DNA of 6,217 bases from the NCBI GenBank assembly GCA_025449435.1, contig JANWJO010000112.1, forward strand, positions 1-6,217. The letters are read 5' to 3'. Positions within the stretch are counted from its first letter, which is position 1; every line of letters begins with the position of its first letter. The DNA is from Chloroflexota bacterium. Its GTDB lineage: Bacteria > Chloroflexota > UBA4733. The translations under genes and the position numbers were made by a program. Below, one piece after another: positions 1-5,805 of the stretch. The notes beneath the pieces are model-generated. The model was not told where the DNA came from. It saw only the letters and a list, made by a program, of their open reading frames with translations, and did not search any database.

Positions 1-681
1 CCCCAAGGGCCCGCCATACAGCCATTGGGGTCCGTGCTCGGCGATCTGGCGCAGCGTAGCGGCCAGTTCGGGTTGCCTGAGGACGTGGACCGTATCGGGC
101 CGCACCACATCGCTCTCCAGGTAGATCCGGCGGGCATACGGATCGCGTGCGAGCTCATCGGCTTGCATGCCACGATGAACAGCTTCGTACCATCCCAGCG
201 GAAAGCCGTCGCTGGCCGCCTCGATGGCCGGCTGCAAGGCGCGTTGCAGCGAGATGGTGCCAAATCGCTGCAGTGCAACGGAGAGTCCCGCCAGGTTGCC
301 TGGGACCGCTACCGCGCGGTGGCCGACACGGTTGGCAAAGCCACTGACTTTGTGCCAGCCGAAGGCTTCGGGGTCGATGCCTTCCTCCAAGGAGTACATA
401 TCCGGCGTGGCGGCGCGGGGCGACCGCATGCTGTAGTCCACCACCGCGGCGGTGCCGGTGTTCTGGTCGTGCAGGGTGAGGTAGCCGCCACCGCCGATGC
501 CGTTCATGTGCGGCTCGACGACGCCCACGACAAACGCGGTGGTGACGGCCGCATCAACGGCATTGCCACCGGCTGCGAGCACATCTGCACCAGCTTGAGC
601 TGCGATCGGGTGCTTGGCAGCGACCATGCCGCGGGTACTACGCACCACCCGCTTGCTGACGGTCAAGGTTGATACGTCCAT
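1..681 (-). CDS. Gamma-glutamyltranspeptidase family protein, N-terminal part (partial at window edge)
   Basis: An open frame of 227 codons runs leftward from an ATG at 681-679 off the window edge. It matches the N-terminal part of the large subunit of gamma-glutamyltranspeptidases (Ntn hydrolases that cleave and transfer gamma-glutamyl groups, e.g. from glutathione). Family signatures seen are RSTRGMVAAKHPIAAQAG (residues 14-31), the helix VLAAGGNAVDAAV (34-46) and the glycine loop NGIGGGGYL (60-68). The autocatalytic Thr that begins the small subunit lies outside the window. There is no signal peptide, whereas periplasmic or secreted GGTs have one, so a cytoplasmic enzyme is likely. At residues 82-88 the protein reads DYSMRSP where E. 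coli GGT has DYREMAP, so the substrate-binding Arg is displaced; specificity could differ (acylase-like or other branch). An in-frame ATG at 702-700 would add 7 residues, but the GGAGGT site favours 681. The gene is transcribed divergently from prfB. Confidence 0.88.
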   Translation of the reverse strand, partial: MDVSTLTVSKRVVRSTRGMVAAKHPIAAQAGADVLAAGGNAVDAAVTTAFVVGVVEPHMNGIGGGGYLTLHDQNTGTAAVVDYSMRSPRAATPDMYSLEEGIDPEAFGWHKVSGFANRVGHRAVAVPGNLAGLSVALQRFGTISLQRALQPAIEAASDGFPLGWYEAVHRGMQADELARDPYARRIYLESDVVRPDTVHVLRQPELAATLRQIAEHGPQWLYGGPLG

Positions 682-685
682 GGGG

Positions 686-691
686 ACCTCC
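686..691 (-). promoter_or_regulatory. Ribosome binding site of the GGT-family gene
   Basis: On the minus strand the sequence reads GGAGGT, four bases before the ATG at 681. It is a near-perfect Shine-Dalgarno match. It decides the start in favour of 681 over the in-frame ATG at 702, which lies upstream of this site. I found no convincing -35/-10 pair for this gene further upstream. Confidence 0.7.
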
Positions 692-771
692 GGCGCAAGC
701 ATTCGCGGCCAGCACACTATGGATGCTGGCATGGTTGGGCGAGTGTACACCACTTGCGGTGCGCGGACGGT

Positions 772-808
772 GGCGGGGCATGGGGGAGCGACGAACCCCA
801 CCCCCGCC
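772..808. other. GC-rich bulged hairpin next to the 23-bp inverted-repeat element
   Basis: GGCGGGG (772-778) can pair with CCCCGCC (802-808). After a small asymmetric bulge, TGGGG (781-785) pairs with CCCCA (796-800), leaving the ten-base loop 786-795. There is no T-run on either side, so it does not look like an intrinsic terminator. It stands alone between the GGT-family gene and the inverted-repeat element starting at 823. Function unknown. Confidence 0.4.
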
Positions 809-822
809 CAGTGGGCACCCGC

Positions 823-1008
823 AGCAAGCTAGGGAGGGGTGTCCACGCCGCTGGTCGAGGAAGCATAGGGTCCAGAGCGCTATGCCGGGGAAAGAGTGCA
901 TACTAGGAGCCGCCCTCGGGCAGGTGCCTCGTTTCTTACGCTACGGTAGCGAATCGTGTATCGAGCGCACCTTCGGCGTCCGGTATGGACACCCCTCCCT
1001 AGCTTGCT
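823..1008. repeat. 186-bp MITE-like segment with perfect 23-bp terminal inverted repeats
   Basis: Positions 823-845 (starting AGCAAGCTAGGGAGGGG) are the exact reverse complement of 986-1008 (ending CCCCTCCCTAGCTTGCT): 23 of 23 bases. The match stops abruptly at both outer ends. The 140-bp interior has no credible gene but contains smaller hairpins: GCATAG/CTATGC at 863-868 and 880-885, and CGCTA/TAGCG at 939-943 and 947-951. The layout (terminal inverted repeats, small size, noncoding interior, intergenic site) resembles a miniature inverted-repeat element. No target-site duplication lies directly against the ends, but ACCCGCAG occurs at 817-824 and again at 1018-1025, near both ends. It could instead be a large regulatory stem-loop. 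No transposase is present in the window. Confidence 0.6.
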
Positions 1009-1253
1009 CTTACTTTTACCCGCAGAACAGTGGTTGACTGGTTAGTGTGGAGGTCAGAACCCCCCTGTCGTCCCCCCTTGGCAGGGGGACTGGCTGTTGG
1101 CAGGTGGACACGCTCCCTCGAACAGGCACGACCACCTGGCTGGACGACGGCCGCGTACTTCCGGCGCAACGTCCCTCCCGGCGGGGGGGACGACAGGGGG
1201 GTCAACCTTCGTACCCCGACCGGTGGTATGGAATTGTGGGTAAAAGCAAGAGC
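1006..1253. repeat. Nested inverted repeat with two facing hairpin units (BIME-like)
   Basis: Two sets of arms are nested. The outer arms are 1006-1024 and 1235-1253 (17 of 19 bases complementary, core CTTTTACCC). The inner arms are 1059-1077 and 1184-1202 (19 of 19, built on CCCCTGTCGTCCCCC). Each inner arm also forms its own hairpin: GTCCCCC/GGGGGAC at 1070-1076 and 1084-1090, and CGTCCCTCCC/GGGGGGGACG at 1170-1179 and 1183-1192 (one G-T pair, three-base loop). Read from its own side, each hairpin is preceded by CTGTC, so the two units look like diverged copies in opposite orientation with a linker of about 80 bp. That is the arrangement of REP pairs (BIMEs). The outer left arm shares three bases with the 823-1008 element. 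No open frame inside is credible. Confidence 0.55.
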
Positions 1254-1299
1254 TTGCCGGGGACGCGGGCGAGGAGTGGGGTCGTGCCAAAACAGTGAG

Positions 1300-1308
1300 T
1301 GGTATAGT
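1300..1308 (+). promoter_or_regulatory. Extended -10 promoter of prfB
   Basis: TGGTATAGT at 1300-1308 is an extended -10 element: TG, one base, then TATAGT, which matches TATAAT at five of six positions. No good -35 box lies 16-18 bases upstream (about 1280-1286 reads GGTCGTG), as is usual when the TG extension is present. Transcription would start near 1314-1316 and leave a leader of roughly 55 nt before the prfB ATG at 1369. A short stem (CGCCA 1310-1314 with TGGCG 1332-1336) could form at the very 5' end of that leader. Confidence 0.5.
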
Positions 1309-1368
1309 GCGCCACGCTGCACGCGTGCGCTTGGCGGAGCGCATCACCAGACAGAACACGAGGACCTC

Positions 1369-2473
1369 ATGGCGGAACTGCAAAGTACTCTCGCTACCCT
1401 GGCCGAACGAACGTCGCAGATGCAGGTGCGTCTTTGACATCCCTACTAAGGAAGCCGAGCTCGCGCAGTTAGAAGCGCAGACTACCCAACCCACCTTTTG
1501 GGATGATTCGCGTGCCGCACAAGCGGTGGCACAGCGCCTTACCTCACTCAAGGAACAGGTGAGCCAGTGGAAAGCGCTGTCCACGAGCATTGGCGACCTC
1601 CAGGAACTCCTGGCGCTGGCTGACGGCGATGACGCCATGGAAGCCGAGATCAGCACCCAGACCGTTGGGTTAGGCAAGCAACTCGACCAGCTAGAGTTTG
1701 AGTTGCTGTTCTCCGGCAAGTACGACGCCGGCAACGCTATCTTGAGCATCTCCACAGGTGCCGGCGGTGTCGACGCGCAGGACTGGGCCCAAATGCTGTT
1801 GCGCATGTACCTGCGCTGGGCGCAACGCCGCAAGTTCGATGCCGAGATAGTGGACGAGCAACCGGGCGAGGAAGCTGGCATCAAGGATGCTACCGCGATC
1901 ATTCGCGGCCGCTACGCCTACGCATTCCTTACCGCTGAGCGCGGCACGCACCGCCTGGTACGCCTGTCGCCATTCGACTCGGCCAAGCGGCGGCACACGT
2001 CGTTCGCGCTGGTGTCGGTGCTGCCGGATGTACACGAAGACCCTGAAGTGCAGATTGATCCCAAAGACCTGCGTATCGACACCTTTCGTGCGACCGGTGC
2101 GGGTGGCCAGCACATCAACAAGACCGATTCGGCGGTGCGCATCACCCACCTTCCGACGGGCATCGTGGTGACCTGCCAGAACGAGCGCTCGCAAATCCAA
2201 AACCGCGAAGTGGCCATGAACATCCTGACCGCTCGCTTGCTGGAGCGCAAAATCAAGGAGCAAGAAGACGAGCGAGCCAAATTACGCGGCGCCTATGTAG
2301 CGCCCGACTTCGGCAGCCAGATCCGCAACTATGTGCTACACCCCTACACCATGGTCAAGGACCTGCGCACCGACGTCGAAACCAGCAACGTGCAGGCGGT
2401 GCTGGATGGCGACCTCGACGAATTTATGGCGGCGTACCTGCGCTGGCAGGTGGGCTTTCAGGGGAACACATAG
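1369..2473 (+). CDS. prfB: Peptide chain release factor 2, translated through a programmed +1 frameshift
   Basis: RF2 recognises UGA and UAA in the ribosomal A site and triggers release of the finished protein. Translation starts at ATG 1369 behind GAGGA (1360-1364), runs 22 codons to an in-frame TGA (1435-1437), slips +1 at CTT and continues in the frame 1436-2473. The joined product is 367 residues, close to E. coli RF2 (365). In the joined protein the coiled N-terminal region with PTFWDD is at 41-46, the anticodon-like SPF stop-reading tripeptide at 200-202 (LSPFDSAKRRHTSF), and the catalytic GGQ at 245-247 (GAGGQHINKTDSAVRITH). The C-terminal KDLRTDVET...VQAVLDGDLDEF block is also typical. 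SPF rather than PxT identifies RF2, not RF1. A fucosidase gene follows after 29 bases. This is the expected self-regulated form: low RF2 favours frameshifting and so more RF2. Confidence 0.95.
1423..1438 (+). promoter_or_regulatory. Programmed +1 ribosomal frameshift site of prfB
   Basis: The site reads CAGGTG CGT CTT TGA C. CAGGTG (1423-1428) acts as an internal Shine-Dalgarno-like element, followed by one codon (CGT), the slippery CTT (1432-1434) and the stop TGA (1435-1437) with C at 1438. In E. coli prfB the order is AGGGGG TAT CTT TGA C, so spacing and slip codon are the same. Slipping past T1435 puts GAC (1436-1438, Asp) next, giving ...QVRL-DIPTKEAEL, which reads smoothly as an RF2 N-terminus. 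Confidence 0.93.
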
Positions 2474-2502
2474 AGCGCGAGCCGGAATACTCTGGAGTTG
2501 AC

Positions 2503-3909
2503 GTGACGAACGAACCGCTTCGCAGACCGTTCCAGCCCACCTGGGCTTCCCTGGCCGGTTACACGGTCCCCGGCTGGTACAGCGACGGCAAGTTTGGCAT
2601 CTTCATCCACTGGGGGGTGTATGCGGTGACGGCGTTTGGCAACGAGTGGTACCCGCGCAACATGTACGTGCAAGGGAGCAAGGAGTTTGCGCACCACTTA
2701 GCCACGTATGGGCCGCACACCGAACATGGCTATAAGGACTTCATTTCCCAATTCACCGCTGAGCGGTTCGATGCCAGTGCTTGGGCTGAACTGTTCGCGC
2801 AAGCTGGGGCTCGCTTTGTCGTACCTGTTGCCGAGCATCACGACGGGTTCGCCATGTACCGCAGCAGGTTGTCGCAGTGGACCGCGGTCACGATGGGTCC
2901 CAAGCGCGACATCATCGGCGAGCTTGCCTCTGCCACACGCGCACGCGGCATGGTGTTCGGCGTTTCCACCCACCGCGCCGAGCATTGGTGGTTCTTCAAC
3001 GGCGGGCGCGAGTTCCCGTCCGATGTGCAAGACCCCGCCTTCGACAGCTTCTATGGACCCGCCCAGCCGCGCGACAGCCAGCCCAGCACCGCATATCTGG
3101 ATGACTGGTACGCGCGCACCTGTGAGCTGGTCGAAAACTACCGACCGCAGCTGGTGTGGTTCGATTGGTGGATCGAGCAGCCGGTGTTCGAACCCTATCT
3201 GCGGCGCTTCGCCGCGCACTACTACAACCTCGGCGCGCAGTGGCAGATGGGCGTGGCGATCAACTACAAGCATCAGGCTTTCCGCGACGGCAGCGCGGTG
3301 TACGACGTGGAACGTGGCCAGCTCAGCGACATTCGCCCAGCCTTCTGGCAGACCGATACCGCGGTGGCAAAAACGTCCTGGGGCTACGTCGCCAACCAGC
3401 AGTACAAGACCGCGACAGACCTCATCCACGATCTGGTAGACATCGTGAGCAAGAACGGTGCGCTGCTACTCAATATCGGTCCCCGGCCCGATGGCACCAT
3501 TCCCGAGCCCGAACAGCAGGTGCTGCGGGAGATCGGCGCCTGGCTGGCGATTAATGGCGAGGCGGTGTACGGCACCAAGCCGTGGACCGTGTATGGCGAG
3601 GGACCAACCGCGGTGGTGGGTGGCTCGTTCAACGATACCAAGCGACCGCCATTTACCAGCCGCGATGTGCGTTTCACGACCAGGGGTGACGCACTGTACG
3701 CCATCGTGCTGGGCATCGCGGAGGGCGAGGTGGTGGTGCAGTCGCTCGGTACGAACCACCACTTGTACCCATACGTGATCGACCGTGTGGAGTTGGTGGG
3801 CCATCATGCACCGGTGACGTGGACGCGTGCGGCGGACGGCCTGTATGTCACGTTACCAGCAGGCTACCGCGCCAGCCATGCCTTGGTGCTCAAGATTGGT
3901 CACGTCTGA
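2503..3909 (+). CDS. Alpha-L-fucosidase, glycoside hydrolase family 29, cytoplasmic type
   Basis: Hydrolyses terminal alpha-L-fucose from oligosaccharides by a retaining mechanism. The 468-residue protein carries GH29 landmarks: WYSDGKFGIFIHWGVY (25-40), EHHDGF (111-116), LVWFDWW (217-223) with Asp221 as the probable nucleophile, and NGALLLNIGPRPDGTIP (318-334) closing the barrel. Residues from about 365 on look like the small C-terminal beta domain. I cannot assign the acid/base residue by eye. Translation starts at GTG 2503, supported by GGAG at 2494-2497 five bases upstream. There is no signal peptide or lipobox, so the enzyme should act inside the cell on imported fucosides. It begins 29 bases after prfB, with no terminator seen between, so cotranscription is likely. 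No sugar transporter or other fucose gene is present in the window. Confidence 0.92.
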   Translation: MTNEPLRRPFQPTWASLAGYTVPGWYSDGKFGIFIHWGVYAVTAFGNEWYPRNMYVQGSKEFAHHLATYGPHTEHGYKDFISQFTAERFDASAWAELFAQAGARFVVPVAEHHDGFAMYRSRLSQWTAVTMGPKRDIIGELASATRARGMVFGVSTHRAEHWWFFNGGREFPSDVQDPAFDSFYGPAQPRDSQPSTAYLDDWYARTCELVENYRPQLVWFDWWIEQPVFEPYLRRFAAHYYNLGAQWQMGVAINYKHQAFRDGSAVYDVERGQLSDIRPAFWQTDTAVAKTSWGYVANQQYKTATDLIHDLVDIVSKNGALLLNIGPRPDGTIPEPEQQVLREIGAWLAINGEAVYGTKPWTVYGEGPTAVVGGSFNDTKRPPFTSRDVRFTTRGDALYAIVLGIAEGEVVVQSLGTNHHLYPYVIDRVELVGHHAPVTWTRAADGLYVTLPAGYRASHALVLKIGHV

Positions 3910-3916
3910 ACCGAGT

Positions 3917-3922
3917 GAGGAG
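3917..3922 (+). promoter_or_regulatory. Ribosome binding site fixing the DUF1801 gene start
   Basis: GAGGAG lies six bases before ATG 3929. A second ATG at 3925 is in another frame and stops quickly. An in-frame start at 3827 would overlap the fucosidase gene and add a 34-residue N-terminus that looks unlike the family, so 3929 is preferred. Confidence 0.7.
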
Positions 3923-3928
3923 CCATGG

Positions 3929-4315
3929 ATGCTCGCCAGCAGCAATACGCCGGACAACCTCGACCTCTTGTTAAGGCGTTCGACGCCTGAGGTGCAGGAC
4001 ATCGTGCAGGCGGCGCGGGCTGTCATCAAGGAGGAGCTGCCGGAGGCTCAGGAGCGCGTACATCTGGGCTGGAATGCCATCCACTACAAGCTCGGCGCCT
4101 CCATGCGCGATGTATTGGTAGCGCTCGACCCCATGCGTACCTATGTGAACCTGGAGCTAGCTGATGGCGTCAACCTGCCCGATCCCGCCCAGCGCCTGGA
4201 GGGCACCGGCAAGCGCATGCGGCATGTGAAGTTGCGCGACGTCACGAGCACGCAGCGCCCTGAAGTGCGCGCGCTGCTGAGAGCACAAATTGCTGCGCAC
4301 GCCGCGCGAGCGTAA
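3929..4315 (+). CDS. Small DUF1801-family protein
   Basis: The gene encodes 128 residues with the hallmarks of DUF1801 (YdhG-like) proteins: PEVQDIVQAARAVI (20-33), WNAIHYKLG (48-56), a central YVNLELADGVNLPDP stretch (72-86), and the strongly conserved EGTGKRMRHVKLR (91-103). The biochemical role of this family is not established; the fold is small alpha/beta and soluble. There is no signal peptide or membrane segment. The gene starts 19 bases after the fucosidase stop and has its own strong Shine-Dalgarno site, so it is probably the last gene of the prfB unit. No clear intrinsic terminator follows its TAA; the next signal is a promoter at 4332. Confidence 0.82.
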   Translation: MLASSNTPDNLDLLLRRSTPEVQDIVQAARAVIKEELPEAQERVHLGWNAIHYKLGASMRDVLVALDPMRTYVNLELADGVNLPDPAQRLEGTGKRMRHVKLRDVTSTQRPEVRALLRAQIAAHAARA

Positions 4316-4331
4316 CGCGGTCGTACGTTGG

Positions 4332-4360
4332 TTGACACCGTACTCAGGGTGCCGTACAGT
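4332..4360 (+). promoter_or_regulatory. Sigma70-type promoter for the rsgA leader transcript
   Basis: A perfect -35 box TTGACA (4332-4337) is followed after exactly 17 bases by TACAGT (4355-4360), which matches the -10 consensus at four of six positions. Transcription would start near 4366-4368. This gives rsgA its own promoter and an unusually long leader of about 265 nt. It lies only 16 bases after the DUF1801 stop codon. Confidence 0.65.
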
Positions 4361-4402
4361 AGTTGGGTTACTCAAGACCTTGTAGGGAGAGGAGAAGGCA
4401 CA

Positions 4403-4456
4403 ATGACCGCATGCTGCCCAATCTCCCGCCACGTGCAGGGGTCTGTGCCCGCCTAA
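4403..4456 (+). CDS. Possible 17-residue leader peptide with Cys-Cys
   Basis: A short frame encodes MTACCPISRHVQGSVPA and ends with TAA. It sits about 36 bases after the predicted transcription start. A purine-rich GGGAGAGGAG stretch (4385-4394) ends eight bases before the ATG, which is a good ribosome binding site. A small hairpin (4459-4472) begins two bases after the stop. Two adjacent Cys codons near the start recall cysteine-containing leader peptides upstream of bacterial operons, but rsgA has no known link to cysteine. Short frames with a purine-rich upstream stretch also arise by chance, so this is tentative. Confidence 0.35.
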   Translation: MTACCPISRHVQGSVPA

Positions 4457-4537
4457 GGCTGCTCCCAAGCAGTTCATACGGCGCAAGCGAATCGCTTTCC
4501 TGGTCCCCTCCACGTAACGGGTGCTGACTATCCGCGT

Positions 4538-4581
4538 TGACCGCTGCCGGTGCGGCTGTGTGGCTGCACGACGGCCGGTCA
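4538..4581 (+). other. Bulged hairpin in the rsgA leader
   Basis: Three stacked stems share one axis: TGACCG (4538-4543) with CGGTCA (4576-4581), GCCG (4546-4549) with CGGC (4572-4575), and GTGC (4550-4553) with GCAC (4566-4569). Two-base bulges separate them (CT 4544-4545, GA 4570-4571). The loop is 4554-4565. In total 14 pairs form. It ends about 50 bases before the rsgA start and is not followed by T residues, so it is not a standard terminator. Confidence 0.45.
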
Positions 4582-4633
4582 CGGCGCCGCTGCTCCAGTG
4601 TATGAATGCCCGCGTGAGAGGACTCCATCGTAG

Positions 4634-5722
4634 ATGTCTCGACCCAAGCCCAAAAGCATGAGTGGGGGCCGCGCTGGCCTGGCCGAGCGCGACCGCCCGC
4701 TAGGAGATAGTACAGCCGAGCCAGGTGTGAATGCCGGAGATGGCCTTGCCACATCGCAGGTCCAGGGACTCATCTTGTTTCGTGGCCAGGGCTACTATCG
4801 CGTCCAGACAGACAGCGGCGTGGTGCGCTGCACCATTTCCAGCCGGTTGCGCAAGCAACTCATCTACCCCATCGCCGACCCCGGGTCGCTGCGTCACCAC
4901 GTGGTGGAGGTGCGCGATATTCGGGAAGTCGATCCGGTGGCCATCGGCGATGCAGTCCGGCTGACCCTAAGCGCCGATGGCACCGGCCAGATCGTTGAGG
5001 TGCTGCCGCGCAAGAACAAGGTGTCGCGCAAGGCAGCGGGCCCCCGCCCACTGGAGCAAGTGATGGCCGCCAACATCGACCACGTGGTGGCTGTGTGCTC
5101 GCTGGCTCAACCCGTGACCACATGGAACCTCATCGATCGCTATCTGGCCGCTGCTGAGGTGAACGATTTGCACGGCGTGATCATTGCAACCAAGGCCGAC
5201 CTGGCCGATCCGGCAGAGTATGAGCCGGAACTGGCGGTGTACCGTGGAATCGGTTACACCACACTCGTGACCAGCGCTGCTGACGGTATTGGCATCGATG
5301 CGGCCCGCGCACTGCTCACTGGCAGCATCGCGTTGTTCGTGGGCCGCTCTGGTGCTGGCAAGACGACGTTGCTCAACACCATCGAGCCCGGATTGGGGTT
5401 GCGGGTGGCCGAGGTAAGCGCCGTCACCGGCAAGGGCAAGCACACCACCTCACACCTGGAGCTGTTCACGCTGTCCGGTGGGGGCGGGGTGATCGATGCC
5501 CCCGGCATGCGCGAGTTTGGCTTGTGGGACCAAGACCGTGCCGATGTGCAGTACGCCTTTCCAGAACTGCGACCATTTGCCGGTGCGTGCAAGTTTGGCT
5601 TGGGCTGCCGGCATCGCGGCGAACCCGGATGTGCGCTGCAACAAGCGGTGAACAGCGGCGCCGTGACGCCGCGCCGTTTCGACAGTTTCCTCAAGATAGT
5701 CGGGTCCCCAGTCGAGGGCTGA
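4634..5722 (+). CDS. rsgA: Small ribosomal subunit biogenesis GTPase RsgA
   Basis: RsgA is a circularly permuted GTPase that checks late 30S maturation and leaves when it hydrolyses GTP. The 362-residue product has a polar N-terminal tail (1-44), an OB fold (about 45-125, GLILFRGQGYYRVQT to IVEVLPRKN), and the permuted motif order G4-G1-G2-G3: TKAD (186-189), GRSGAGKT (237-244), GKGKHTTS (266-273) and DAPGM (288-292). The C-terminal zinc domain has Cys319, Cys325, His327 and Cys333. G4 has Thr for the usual Asn, as in some other RsgA proteins. The zinc motif reads C-x5-C-x-H-x5-C, one residue longer than C-x4-C in E. coli. ATG 4634 is used because an in-frame TAG directly precedes it and GAGAGGA lies at 4616-4622. 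An ATG at 4658 is possible. The gene has its own promoter and a long leader. Confidence 0.95.
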   Translation: MSRPKPKSMSGGRAGLAERDRPLGDSTAEPGVNAGDGLATSQVQGLILFRGQGYYRVQTDSGVVRCTISSRLRKQLIYPIADPGSLRHHVVEVRDIREVDPVAIGDAVRLTLSADGTGQIVEVLPRKNKVSRKAAGPRPLEQVMAANIDHVVAVCSLAQPVTTWNLIDRYLAAAEVNDLHGVIIATKADLADPAEYEPELAVYRGIGYTTLVTSAADGIGIDAARALLTGSIALFVGRSGAGKTTLLNTIEPGLGLRVAEVSAVTGKGKHTTSHLELFTLSGGGGVIDAPGMREFGLWDQDRADVQYAFPELRPFAGACKFGLGCRHRGEPGCALQQAVNSGAVTPRRFDSFLKIVGSPVEG

Positions 5723-5805
5723 GTTTGATAGGCTAGCGGAACGAGCGCTGATCCGGCACCTGAGCCGTGGTCCACGCCCGGTTCACCAGGGGGCACGCAC
5801 GTACC

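Larger units (their letters stand above)
4366..4633 (+). ncRNA. Long structured 5' leader of rsgA (candidate regulatory RNA)
   Basis: No long coding frame fits this 318-base gap between DUF1801 and rsgA (4316-4633). From the predicted start point the leader contains a possible leader peptide (4403-4456), a hairpin just after its stop codon (CTGCT 4459-4463 with AGCAG 4468-4472, extendable by two G-T pairs), a second hairpin AAGCG/CGCTT (4485-4489 and 4493-4497), and a long bulged hairpin (4538-4581). I do not recognise a known riboswitch, T-box, 6S RNA, tmRNA, SRP RNA or RNase P signature. None of the hairpins is followed by a proper U-run, so transcription attenuation is not clearly encoded; translational control or a stand-alone small RNA remain possible. 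The span is set by the promoter and the rsgA start. Confidence 0.35.

Noticed and set aside
25..672. Plus-strand open frame of 215 codons
   Set aside because: It lies antisense to the GGT-family gene, which has clear family motifs; the plus-strand translation has no recognisable domain.
823..1253. CRISPR-like array
   Set aside because: The repeats are inverted and occur once per pair, not as regularly spaced direct repeats with spacers.
1030..1368. Upstream extension of the first prfB frame (135-codon frame ending at the TGA)
   Set aside because: It runs through the palindromic elements and reads as low-complexity Pro/Gly/Arg. ATG 1369 has an SD-like site and the right RF2 N-terminus, so the extension is not coding.
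1295..1435. ATG 1295 as the start of RF2 without frameshifting
   Set aside because: The 47 residues it would add do not resemble RF2, and the start lies inside the predicted -10 promoter region, upstream of the predicted transcription start.
1054..1902. Minus-strand open frame of 282 codons
   Set aside because: It is antisense to prfB and its composition (Ser/Ala/Arg-rich) is that of a GC-rich shadow frame.
2698..3429. Two 243-codon frames overlapping the fucosidase gene on both strands
   Set aside because: Both are shadows of the GH29 gene in other frames and lack motifs.
4346..4354. AGGGTGCCG, reminiscent of the T-box AGGGTGGNACCGCG motif
   Set aside because: Only a few bases match, it lies between the -35 and -10 boxes and so is not transcribed, and rsgA is not a T-box gene.
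4485..4500. AAGCG-AAT-CGCTT hairpin with TTTCC as an intrinsic terminator
   Set aside because: The stem is only five pairs and the following T-run is too short, so it would not terminate efficiently.
5725..5753. TTGATA as a -35 box for an apbE promoter
   Set aside because: At 17 bases spacing the -10 position reads CTGATC, which matches the consensus poorly.
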